Source: Cadophora sp. MPI-SDFR-AT-0126 | Taxonomy: Eukaryota; Ascomycota; Leotiomycetes; Helotiales; Ploettnerulaceae | DNA: 64,000 bases | Direction: 5' to 3' | Assembly: GCA_020747065.1 (NCBI GenBank) | Contig: JAGMVK010000004.1 | Span: forward strand, 2,852,001 to 2,916,000 | Part shown: positions 11,014 to 23,654 of the stretch, piece after piece | How positions within the stretch are numbered: the first letter of the stretch is position 1 | Layout: every line of letters begins with the position of its first letter | The notes under the pieces: model-generated | What the model was told of the DNA's origin: nothing | The model's database searches: none | The model's input: the letters and a program-made list of their open reading frames with translations, nothing else | Translations under genes and position numbers: made by a program

Positions 11014-12529
11014 ATGAGGCGGAACGTGGTAGTCGCTACTGGGGGTGCTCTCTTCGTCAGCATTCTGGGTTTATGGGTGCTGAATTCCATATTCAATGTA
11101 CAATCTGTAAGTCCAGCTCGGCAACCCTGTAACCCAACTAACTCAAAGGCAGCTTAACACACCGAAAGCAGAGCTTCACTTTCTTGTCCCTGCAACCAGC
11201 AGCAATGAGCACCTTTGCAAGCTCATGCTGTCCGCAGCTATACTCCGATATCCTACACCAGTCATCATAAACTGGGGTGCCGCAGAAGACCCTGATAATC
11301 CAAATGCCGGACACATTCAGAAGGTTGACACCCTCTTGGGATATCTCGACGATCTAGCCAACGCCGGAAAGCAGGACGATTTGGTCCTCATCGTGGACGG
11401 CTTCGACGTTCACTTCCAGCTCCCAGCTGAAGTCCTCCTCAAAAGATACTTTGAATCCAATGCCGCAGCTCAGAAGAGGATCAACTCGCAGATTGGCACG
11501 ATTAATGCTCATGGATACAACATCAAACAGACCGTCATTTTTGGACAAGACAAAGCATGTTGGCCTTCATGGCCATGGGGACAAAACTGGCAGGGCTGCT
11601 GGCTCGCGCCGGAATCCACCTATCCAAAATTCGCGTTCGGCCCCGAGACAGATAGCAATACCAATCCCTTGGAAGCCTTCAATGTTCGAGCAAGATGGCT
11701 GAACTCGGGAACAGTTATGGGTCCAGTGGGAGATATGCGGAATGTCTTTCAAGCAGCTTTGGCTAATATCGCCAAGAACCACACCACGGATTCGGACCAG
11801 TATTACTTTGCAAACGCCTGGGCGGAGCAAGAATATTCACGGCGTTTGCTACAATCAGAACCTTTCACCAAGAAAGAGCGAAAGGATAAATACCTCCTCT
11901 GGCCCAAAATCTCAGAAGACCAGGAACCGGAATTGCACATAGGACTTGATTATCAGGGCTTGCTTTGGCAGGTACTTGGTTTCTTCCGCCCGTCGGTTAC
12001 GTGGATGACCTTCAGCGGAGAGCATACGCCCGCGAGATCTCGCTCCAGTAGAGAAAAGTCATTCGTTCGAGATCCCTACCTCGATCGCGCTCTCCCAGAT
12101 GATCTCGCAACTGCCCGGCCCCCATTCGCCGCCGTCCTCGAGCAACTAGAAGCTCACGGCAAGTCAGGCAAAGCAACAGACCTTCCTACTGAGCTCACCT
12201 GGCGAGATCTCAAACTCGGCATCAATGCCATCAGTAACAACATCTTCCCCATGCTGCATTACACGGGACCGAAATGGTATCGTGACGACTGGTGGCCCAA
12301 GATGTGGTATTATCCTTACGCGGAACCATTGTTGAAGGCAGCGGTCAGTTTGGCCAGAGCCCCGATTTCGCAACAGGCCATCGGGGGAAAGATGTGGTGG
12401 CCTGCAGAGATGGGTATCACAACTGGGAAGAAGGGTGATGAGAAGGGTGGTGCGATCAGTGATAAGGGGAAATGGTTGCCATGGAAGGACATGTGCGGTC
12501 CCCATGAATCTTTCCTGTGGAAATCGTAG
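11014..12529 (+). CDS. Type II membrane glycosyltransferase, PLOD-like (first of a tandem pair)
   Basis: Model join(11014..11106, 11153..12529), 489 aa, with a 46-nt intron (GTAAGT ... GGCAG). Residues 1-3 are basic and about 5-24 form a membrane anchor, as in Golgi type II enzymes. The lumenal part starts ELHFLVPATSS and carries LVLIVDGFDVHFQ, whose DxxD matches the metal/UDP-sugar site of glycosyltransferase domains of the lysyl-hydroxylase (PLOD) type, then ARWLNSGTVMG and a downstream SDQYYF, both typical positions in GT-A folds. Sugar and acceptor are unknown. The next gene is a clear paralogue with the same layout, so the two arose by tandem duplication. Assignment to glycosyl transfer is by motif and fold logic, not proven. 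Confidence 0.72.
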
Positions 12530-13516
12530 TGATGTGTACTTTGTTTGTTTTAAGCGATAGATTTTATAGACGTTCTACAATTCTAATGATACCAATACTT
12601 GAATGTATGTCTTTTCATGCTGGTTATCAAAAATCGTCTTCGGATATCCAAAGTGACCTGTCCTACTGAGATGCAGGTCACTCCTAATTTCTATCTGATC
12701 ATCCCAAGTTACTCACGCTCGAAGCCACAATCCTCCTGAATTTGAAATCATAGATTTGCTTTTTGACATCATGCTCCATAAGACTTATCAAAATCCGGAA
12801 GTACTTTACCTCCTCCAGTAGACACGGGATCTTAGCCAAGCACCCCTCCAAGTTCAGTCCCCCCCCCCGTGAAACCCATCCCCGACGTGGCTCCCCAAAC
12901 CCCCAACAGATTTACGGATCTTCAGCAGCCGCAAACTCAAATTTCCAATGCTGCATAAATCGAAATTTAACGTCCATCCCGTCATGACGGCACGAACCAC
13001 AAGACTTTGAATTCTAGGCTTTACCCCTATCTGTCAATACAACATCCTTGCTGCAGATAAATCCCACGGCAATCTCTTTTCAGCCTTTCAGCTGCCCATT
13101 AGTAGTCGCCCAGCTATCGGACGATCTGGATTCTGGGCCGCCTTACGCAAAGTCCATCCTTTATCTGATTTAGTTGATTTGATCGAGAAGAACCCTGCTT
13201 CTTCTGCCGCGCGGCGATACTGTTAGTTGCGAGCTGGTTTGTAGACTAGTAAATGAGGCGGCGTGGGAACTACACTACAGTACCCCTTTCTCTTCCTGGA
13301 AATTAAGCGAGCACTTATCCTCGGCAGAACATCATCTGGACTCCTCTCTTCGCCACTCACGAACTCTCGACTCGTTCGCGGCGGGATAGCGTTGCAAGAT
13401 ACCCGAGACGTCTGATCCTGATGTGTGTTGGGCCTGTTGAAGCCGTGAAGCTGTGATACCCTCTCCAGCTTGAATTTCTGAAGGGGTGCGAAAGTTGCAC
13501 GTCGCAGTGCTTCAAT
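12530..13516. other. Intergenic region between the two glycosyltransferase genes
   Basis: About 1 kb without a supported gene. Contains a C10 run at about 12859-12868. The antisense frames at 13223-13603 and 13357-13704 overlap the leader and first exon of the next gene and look like shadows. Confidence 0.5.
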
Positions 13517-15272
13517 ATGAGGGTTTCTCTGCCACTTTGGGCGCAAAGGCTCACTGAGACCGGGTACCACAAAGTTCGCGATGAAGACGAGAAGATTGCA
13601 CATGGGGGACGTGGGGTCCTGGCAAGGTTACGGAACAGTCCTTCACGCGTGAAGATATACGCTGGAATGGCAATTGCATTCATTTTTGTTCTCAGCTTGA
13701 ACATGTTCTCGGTTTGTTTCCCCCAGAAGTTCCCCGCAAATCCCCAGTTTCACATGTCTCGCGAGACAAAACACAGTAAAGTAAATACTGACTTGAACTT
13801 ACAAACAGGATGGGCCACACTTGACAATTTCCCAAAGCAAAGAAGTCGACGCCAAATACCTCCACTTCCTCATCCCAGCCAACAAACGCGACATCAATCT
13901 CTGCAAAACTGTCGCCAGCGCCGCGGCCCTCAGATACCCCGTCCCCACGCTCGTAAACTGGAAAAAGAATTTCTCAGATCCAGTCTTTGGAAACGTCGGC
14001 GATTCGCACATTGGGAAAATCAAAGGCGTGCTCGACTACCTGAACACCTTCCCCGCAGACCGAGACGACGACCTCGTTGTCCTGGTCGACGGATACGATA
14101 TCTGGTTCCAGCTGCGTCCAGAGACACTGCTGGAGCGGTACTTTGATATCAACCAGAGGGCAGATGAGAGGGTGCAGAAGCGCTTGGGAAAGAAAGCTGT
14201 TAAGACTGAGGGTATCAGACAGAGCATTGTTTTCTCGGCGCAGAAGAAGTGCTGGCCAAGAGATGGCGATGATCCAGCTTGTTTCGCTGCTCCTGAGAGC
14301 TCGCTCCCAAAGGACATCTACGGTCCCTTGACAGACACCAAGGTCGACAATGAAGAGAACGAATACATCAAGTTCCGGCCGCGGTATCTCAATTCTGGCG
14401 TCATGATGGGAGAGCTTGGAAGTGTGAAGAAGTTCTTCAATCGATCTGTCGAGGTCATGGCGCTAGGCCAACACAAAGGAAGTGACCAGAACGTCTTTTC
14501 GCAAATCTTCGGCGAGCAGGAGTTCCAGCGTGAGGTCATCAGAGAGAGATACATAACTTCGAGCCAGCGGTTCGCCAGGTGGCTCAAGTCTGCATTCGGC
14601 ATGAAAGAAACCAGTGTCCTCGATCCACACCCCACGCACAAACTCATGCCTCCCGCCGAAGGCGCTCCTTTCGAGTACGGCATCGGATTGGACTATGCCA
14701 GTGCGCTTGGCCATCCAACCGTATTCGCCGAGTACGACTCCGAATGGGTCAGATACGATGACCCAGCGTACATCGAGCAAGCCAGCAAGAAACTCGGGAT
14801 CTCGCCGCAGCACGTCCACGGTCTCCCAGACGACATCGCTAGCTCCCTCCCTCCATTCTGGTCCCAGAATCCAATGGAAGACATGCTCCCCTTCGACAAG
14901 AGCTGGACCAACGTGACCCTGCACACCAACCTCTGGACCGCCAACGTCCCGGCCATGATCCACCACAACGCGCACCTCAACGGGATGAAGAACCTGCGGC
15001 AGAAATCCTGGGATAAGGTCTGGTTCCAGCCGGTTCTCAGGCAGTTGCTGAACGCGTATGTCAACGAGCCTTATCGCGCGTTTGCGGTGTTGAGGGATGG
15101 GGAGAAGGAGACGGCGTGGTGGTCGAAGTATCAGAAGAAGTGGGAGACGCATTCGGATAAGGCTTCTCATGAGTGGGTCAGTTGGGATGCGTTGTGTGGG
15201 GGGAAGGAATTTGAGCAGGAGCTGTTTAGGGATGAGTTGGGTCCTTGGGTGCCTCCGAGGTTTGACTATTGA
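13517..15272 (+). CDS. Type II membrane glycosyltransferase, PLOD-like (second of a tandem pair)
   Basis: Model join(13517..13711, 13809..15272), 552 aa. The intron of 97 nt uses a GTTTGT donor and ends ACAAACAG; it sits just after the membrane anchor (residues about 47-65), at the same place as in the upstream paralogue. The lumenal domain has YLHFLIPANKRD, DLVVLVDGYDIWFQ (DxxD), RPRYLNSGVMMGE and GSDQNVF, each aligned with its neighbour. The cytosolic tail is longer (about 46 residues) and the protein extends past the paralogue with a Trp-rich C-terminus. It probably adds a sugar in the Golgi lumen; donor and acceptor are not known. The last 250 nt are strongly G-rich compared with the C-rich middle. 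Confidence 0.72.
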
Positions 15273-15670
15273 GTCTTGTTTGCTTGTAATGATTGGGTCT
15301 GGGGCGTTATTTATAGATGTAGATATGTAATTTGATGAATGACTTAATAACGCTCATGGCCTTTCGAAATTTGGAAATCGGGCATATGCAGAGTAGGACA
15401 TCGAGCCTCATCAACGACTAACCAGTCCCAGCGAAACTTAAATGTTTTTCGTTACTTCACGCCGCCAGACGCCATTATTTCCACGTAACATCTCTTCATC
15501 TCGTCCTAAAGTTACCAAACTTCCGCCAGACGCTGACTGGTGCTGCCTAACTTCAAGAAAGCCAGCTAGCTGTGTTGACATGCCGAAGCGAAGATTCAAA
15601 TAACAACACCAGTCACCGCGAAGGCAGACATCAGCTAACGACTGGAAACGAACAATCGCTTATTTCGATT

Positions 15671-15687
15671 ACGACATGCAACAAAAC
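15671..15687 (+). repeat. Dispersed motif copy
   Basis: ACGACATGCAACAAAAC, 15 of 17 positions like the 1287-1303 copy. Confidence 0.75.
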
Positions 15688-16276
15688 CTCGGCTGGCTGT
15701 AGCCTTGACGGATATTGGGAAATGATGAATGGAAGGTGAAGGTAGGATGCTGGTGAATGGATGCTAAGTTGGATTATGAGCGAGGTGATTTTGGCAACCT
15801 GGAGAAGGTCGGTCTCGTACGGACGGAAGAATTTAGGTTTTGATTGGGCTTTCTCTCTGTTTTTGTAACTTTGGGCTTTGCAACAAGCGGAAAGTATAAA
15901 TGGAGTGTTTGGGATCTGGTAACGATGGGGGCTAGAGGATATATGTCGCGAAGTACATGGAGCGGACTTCTCATCATCGACCCGTGACTGAAACGACTCA
16001 CTGTTGAAAGACATATATCTCATCTAGCTTTACACAATCCTTAGGTCTTTGGGTCGTTAATATCTCTATGCTCGTGCAGAATATATAGTTATCAACTTTG
16101 CGGTTGTGGTAGCTGAGACGTAGCAAGCTAAGACTGCGACTTTGCCACAGAATATTATCAGAAGTGTCGTTTATTTCATTCATTCTTATTTATGCTATAC
16201 GACGTATTAGATAAGGCTATTCTCTGATACCAGAAGATCGGATATAATGACGATGTTCTCGTCTCTACCTGCTTCT

Positions 16277-16686
16277 ACGATATGCAACAAAAGATCGCAG
16301 CCGAGATCTCGATCTAATCTAAACGATAGCATCGTTTCGAGCTGCACCTGCGACTTGCAACAGAGTTTCCTCTAGACCGAATTTCTCGGGACGAAACGAC
16401 GATGTGATTGGCCGCGATTTGCAACAAACTCGGCTCGTCTAAGTATATCGAGGAATGGCAAGTGGATGAGAATCGGAAAGGTGAAATTCTACCACGTAGA
16501 GATTTTCGAAGTAGTTGATTGACAGTACCGAACCTACCATATGCAACAAATCTCGATTGTCTGATCAAATGGCGGCAGAAACAAAGCTGAAAACGAGATG
16601 AGAATACGAAGGGCCTAGATACTCACACCACTTTGTACGAACCCGTGTTCAGACAAAAGTCCCGTCTTTGCGATCTGCAACAAAAC
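16277..16686 (+). repeat. Cluster of five dispersed-motif copies, same orientation
   Basis: Copies at 16277-16292 (ACGATATGCAACAAAA), 16350-16365 (GCGACTTGCAACAGAG), 16414-16429 (GCGATTTGCAACAAAC), 16537-16551 (CCATATGCAACAAAT) and 16670-16686 (GCGATCTGCAACAAAAC), all on the plus strand at 64-133 bp spacing. The core TGCAACA is invariant, and the two positions before it vary. Confidence 0.8.
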
Positions 16687-17580
16687 TTAAAACCCAAAAG
16701 AAGGGAGTGAATTGGCTTCAAGGCATGCAGTCTTACATAAGATAATCATGCCACTGTGTCAAGCTGAAAACGGTTCTTTCAAGTCTTGCCATCAAGACTG
16801 TTTGATGGCATGACGAGGGGAGTGTAAGCTCTGATGAATCGACAGATATCATTCTCGGGAAGTTATTCGTCCGCTCGTCAAGAAGCTGCCTGTTGTATGG
16901 ATGTGAAGCTTGACCTTCCCCAAAAAACACATGGAAAATCAACAAGAGACACAGAGTTTCTTTCCGAGAAACCGACAAGGAAAAACATTTGAAGTTCTTT
17001 CAGACAGAGTAAAGAAATCTATACTCGGTGAGCAGGTTTTCTCCCCAGGTATGGAAAATTAAGCGAATCCCTCACTCCTCCCATTGATTCATATTCAATC
17101 AACATCACCTCCTATCCCAAATCACACAGCCTTATCCAACGAAATTCTTATCCATCTTTGACCATTCCGTACCCCCCAGATTTACTATAAACCACCATTC
17201 GACTCCCCATGGAAAATCAAAACATCTCCTCGGGCAGCCTATCCCGAAGGATTCGCATCCCAAGCAATCGTGGCTTGAGGCTGAACAAAACAATTGGCTG
17301 CGGTAGGGACGAGATGCAGACAGCCTTGTCATCACCCTGCGGACCGCAATGGCGAGATTGAAAGATCGAGCGCCACAAAGTCCGTTCAAGTGGACGTTTC
17401 TGCCTCGGGACGGCGCAGCCACAGGTACTTTTGTTTTGGGAGAGGGAAATGGTTCGTGTGGTGTGGATTGAGCCTCGTCGTGCAACGATGTCTTTGATTC
17501 CTCTTGTCTGTCTTTTTGAGATTTTGGGTTCTTGAAGGATATTCTAGGGATTGGATTTGACGGATTAATACGGTACGGTC

Positions 17581-18964
17581 ATGATGGAGCCAATGGTTAC
17601 GAACGCTCCCATGTGGGATCTTGGAAAGAGGCAGAATGGGAATCGCTTCATTGGATACACCAGTTCAGGGACTGACTGTACGTTCTTCAATCCTCATCTC
17701 TCCACCGACAGGCCGACTGCGATTCCAGACTCACAATCATGCAATTCAAGTGTATGTCAACGGAAACTAATCATGTTTATTCTTCTGAAAAGGGTTACCG
17801 ATAGCCTGTCCGACTCTCCAAACTGTTACCGAATCTGGGACTTTCTTCGCATGCGCCGTCTCTGCACCTACAAGTAGTAGTTTTGGCATTGCCACGACGT
17901 GTACGAGAGGCAGTGAGCTTCCGAATCCGGCAGGAGTGTTTACTTGGTCAGTCTACATTTCATCGTCATAGCACGAGGAGGGAAAAAGTCTATGGATCTG
18001 GACATGGCAGTTTTGTATAAGCTTTACCATGTTGTGATCAAGTATCATCATCATGAATTTACCAGTGGTTCGTCACCAAGGAAAAAGTAAGAAAATAAGC
18101 AAGTGATGAACAGGCAGGAGGATCATAGACTTCTCATTTGGGCCAGTGCAGGAATTGCTTATAGTCATACACTCGTCTGGGGACCTCCGCCCTCTTTCTC
18201 CATTTCAATCTTGCAATGCTGAATCTCTAATCTAGTCCCGGCCCTTGCTGCTCAAATACCCTCTATGCCAGTCGAGGCGATACAGCTCCCTACCACGCCT
18301 ACGCATGCGGCACTTGCGTTTCGACACTATTTAGAGATATTCCGTCAGACGAGACAACCACCTCGTCATCCGGTACGTGTGCTCTCTTCCCAGACCAGAA
18401 CTTAGCCATTCTGGAAGCGAACTTACACAATATCCTCTCGTAGTCGACCCCCAAACAACAACCACCACATCCAGCTCTACCTCCTCTACGTTCCACCCCT
18501 CATCCTCCAACCCAAATGGGAGTAATTAGTCCAAAGGCGCACTCGGCTCTCCCTCATCCACCTCATCCACCCTCTCCACCTCCCCCGCCTCCCAAATAAC
18601 CCCCTCATCATCATCATCCTCCACCTCCTCCAAACCAGCAAGCAAAGCCTGGATAGCCGGCGCAGTAGTCGGTCCCCTCGTCGCTGTAGCCATCATCAGC
18701 GCGCTGATCTTCTGGATCTGGAAACTGAAGAGGAGGGGCGTAGTGGAGAGGGAGAGGGTCGTGGTTGTGCCGGGTGGTGATGCGAGTGGGAAGGTGGAGT
18801 TGGAGAATTCGCATTATGGTGGTGGTGGAGGAGGGACCGGGGGATATCATGGAGGGGATGGGAGGTTGGCTATGGCGGAGATAGGTGGGCAGGGTGTGGT
18901 GGAAGCGGATGGGGGGAGGGAGAGGGAAGGGGCTGTTGAGCTTCCGGGGTGGAGGGGGAGGTAG
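17581..18964 (+). pseudogene. Mucin-like cell-surface protein gene with an in-frame TAG (pseudogene or alternatively spliced)
   Basis: Model join(17581..17677, 17793..17946, 18236..18372, 18444..18964); the frame is kept through all three splices. The ectodomain is Cys-containing (DWLPIACPTLQTVTES, TFFACAVSAP, CCSNTLYASRGDTAPY), then a Ser/Thr-rich stalk, one membrane helix (GAVVGPLVAVAIISALIFWIW), a basic KLKRRG stop-transfer and a Gly-rich cytosolic tail, as in many fungal wall-stress-sensor-like proteins. Codon 158 is TAG (18527-18529), inside the stalk. Read literally the product is a 157-aa secreted-type fragment. An intron 18522-18638 (117 nt, GTAATT ... CCAG) would remove the stop and keep the frame. 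No clear signal peptide is visible in exon 1, and the second intron (289 nt) is long, so the 5' half of the model is less certain. Confidence 0.55.
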
Positions 18965-20454
18965 TTAAGAGTAATGAATGAGAGAGTAATCATGTGTTGG
19001 GAGATTGGGAGACAGTATGGAGAAGGAGTTTGGGAAATATATACCATTACGATAGGCGTTGTTGACAGGCCATCTGGCTAAGCGAGCAAGCATTGTCCTT
19101 TTACATGTACAGTCTGTTACATACTGCTATGCCTTACTCTTGTTTATCTTACTCGATCCCACTATTAATCGCTCAATCGGTATTTTGCATAGCTTCCTTA
19201 AGTATTATAATCTCCCTGACAAAGTAAAAGCGATTCCTCCTTAAAAGTCTCGCTGCCATGGCGCATACACAACCACACCAGCAAATCCCGTCAAGCCAGC
19301 CAAATTAAGCAAATATTATGTTCCAAGTCCGTCATCTGTCATTCGAGCTATGCTATTCATCACGCTGTACTGGACGAGCCAAGCTCAGTCAGCCGGAATC
19401 TTCACGCATACCATACCCAGCCAACTGAGCCAAAATCTTCCCGGCTTCAGCACAGCAAGAAAACGGCGGCATGCAACAACAATATGTAAAGGAAATATAT
19501 GATAGTTTTCGTTGGAATAGTAAGAAGACAGTAGATTTATGGGCTTGTGTTTCGGTTTCTGCTCGCCAGTCTGAAGACTCATCGACATGGATCAGCCAGA
19601 ATCAACAGCGCGGCATCCAGACAGCGAAGCCATTACGCTTGGATTCGACTGGGCTAAAGCTATGCGACATCCAACAATACTCGTTAGGAAAATAGACATG
19701 CGTAGGTGTATGGTCTTTTAGAGCTGTATATAGAGACCTTTATGATACCTTGCAATGGCTAGACAGTTTGCCTGTGAAGACGGCTCGGCCAAAAACGGTG
19801 GCTCGCCAAACAAGAGAGCCAACATCACCTTGGCTCTGGCTCTGGCCCAGGCCCCAAACAAAAGGCAGAATCCAATGACCAACCAAACCAACCAAGCCAA
19901 CAGGTGTGACTTCTCTTTTGAATGCACTTCACACTGTTCTGTCCGAGCCAATGCACTTAAGATAGCTGAACCAGATTCACACAACCACTTACTCGCTATC
20001 CTAGCGGCTTCGCCTCAGCCAGAAAAGCGCAATGTACAGTACCAACAAGAGTTTCCATAGAGAGGCTCAGTGATTGAACATATTCGGGTAGACATAAGCT
20101 ATCAGTCCATAATTCGACATGTAGAGAAAGTGAGCGATGAGAAGTCAAATAGATGATGACAGGCCCATGGCCACTCCACTTTGAGCCGAAACCATGAGCA
20201 AACTCATGAACATCTCACAGAACATCACATCACGGCATGAAGACAGGACGACCTGTATTTTGGACGAAAAAGGAGAATCTGTTTGTTACAAGCTAAGGAG
20301 ATGTGATATCAAAGGGGGATTTGGTCTTTTTCCACGTCTGTACACAGCCCCGCGATCAAATGCTGCCTACCCGCTCTGCAAAAACCGCAAACCATTCCCG
20401 CAAAAATATACACACCTCCGTCGGTTCCGCGCACATCTATTACTCCCCAGCACT
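18965..20454. other. Intergenic region, convergent with ATP2
   Basis: No gene supported. Frames at 19471-19695, 19755-20060 and 20194-20856 (partly antisense to ATP2) are not protein-like. A weak variant of the dispersed motif (GCATGCAACAACA) lies at 19470-19482. Confidence 0.5.
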
Positions 20455-22522
<2,068 letters not shown>

Positions 22523-22908
22523 CTTGTATGACGGGAGAAGAGCGATGGGATGGGAGTGGAGATACGGAGGACGATGGAATTGAGAAGGAGTAGACTTTGG
22601 AGGTTGGGCTCGTTCGGCAGCTTGACATTTGCCCTGTTTTCACGCTAAACCTTGAGCGCGTTAGTGTCAACTACACGTGATGCAATTGGTCCACCTTGCC
22701 GACCCGACTATGGCCGAGCATCAAAACAATGTGGATTCAGGAGAGACGAGCGATATTGACTCGAAGAATGAAAGATCAAAGGTGTGGATAAATACAAGTA
22801 TCAACACATGTATCATTGAGATCTTCTCTTCCTCTCTAAGCTCCCCATCTACTAAAATCATCATTGCAAAAGTCCTGCCGAGCTGTGAGACACGGCCCCT
22901 CGATCTCT

Positions 22909-22969
22909 CGCCCTGTAAAGTCTGCCCTTTCAGACCTCCAAGAGTGCCTTCAGACCATCCGTCTCGACC
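22909..22969 (+). repeat. Inverted, diverged partial copy of the ATP2 presequence exon
   Basis: This plus-strand stretch matches about 60 nt of ATP2 coding sequence read from the minus strand (22393 down to 22334). Exact blocks include AGAGTGCCTTCAGACCA and CCGTCTCGAC, with scattered substitutions and small indels elsewhere. The match begins at the start of ATP2 exon 2 and does not continue into the adjacent intron. The copy has no complete reading frame. Confidence 0.85.
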
Positions 22970-23589
22970 AATTTTATTCGCCTTCATATATTCAATCATC
23001 TGATGCTTTCCTCCTACTTCCCGGAATCTAGAAATAACAATAATCACTCGTCATTCTGAATCTTGCACATTTTCTTGCATAAACTCTCATGTCTTCCCTT
23101 TGTTTTTTTTTTCAGGGTTAATGTATATCCTCATTCCATTTTCAGAACCTCCTTCATAGATGAGAAGAGTCCTCTTCCTGGTTTCCTACCAACTCTGATC
23201 CAGCAATGACAATAAATTTCTTCCATATTTGCACATTTCTTATGTATATATCACATCTAAGTATCTTAGCCCAGCATGTCACAAGGTAGATCTACCATTT
23301 CAAAGCCATTGACCAAGATCCAACCTCGGACTTCTGTATCGTACTTCTCCTGCCTATAGTCTTGAGAGGAAAAGTTTGTGTACATTTTCATGAGCAATTC
23401 CTTATGTCTGGGTCTGTCGAAAGAAGATGTAAGATGAATGTGTCAATAAGTATATCAATTTTTGCTCACGACTACCTAGCTGATTGCTCCCATGCTAGCA
23501 AGCCACCCACGAAGGAAACATTCATCTAAAAACATAGAAAAGCCGATCCCTGCACCGTAGCTAAGATGTACAAATCATGCCATTTCACT

Positions 23590-23635
23590 TCCCTCCTCTC
23601 CTCCCTCCTCTCCTCCCCCCTCTCCTCCCTCCCCT
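23590..23635. repeat. Polypyrimidine/polypurine tandem tract
   Basis: Imperfect tandem units of about 10 nt (CCTCCTCTCC type) on the plus strand, just past the GBE1 stop codon. The mirror-like purine/pyrimidine composition could favour triplex or slippage. Confidence 0.8.
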
Positions 23636-23654
23636 GGTATCAGTGCAAGCGAGC

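Larger units (their letters stand above)
15273..17580. other. 2.3-kb gene-poor region with clustered dispersed motifs
   Basis: No gene supported. Six copies of the RCGAYNTGCAACAAAA motif lie between 15,671 and 16,686. Frames such as 15631-16023 (minus), 17132-17485 (minus) and 17294-17497 (plus) show no protein signature. The right end is presumably the promoter of the surface-protein gene. Confidence 0.55.
22523..23654. other. ATP2 upstream region and GBE1 downstream region
   Basis: No intact gene. Holds the inverted partial copy of the ATP2 presequence exon (22909-22969), a T-run near 23102-23112 and a (CCTCTCCTCC)-type pyrimidine tract at about 23590-23635. Confidence 0.6.
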
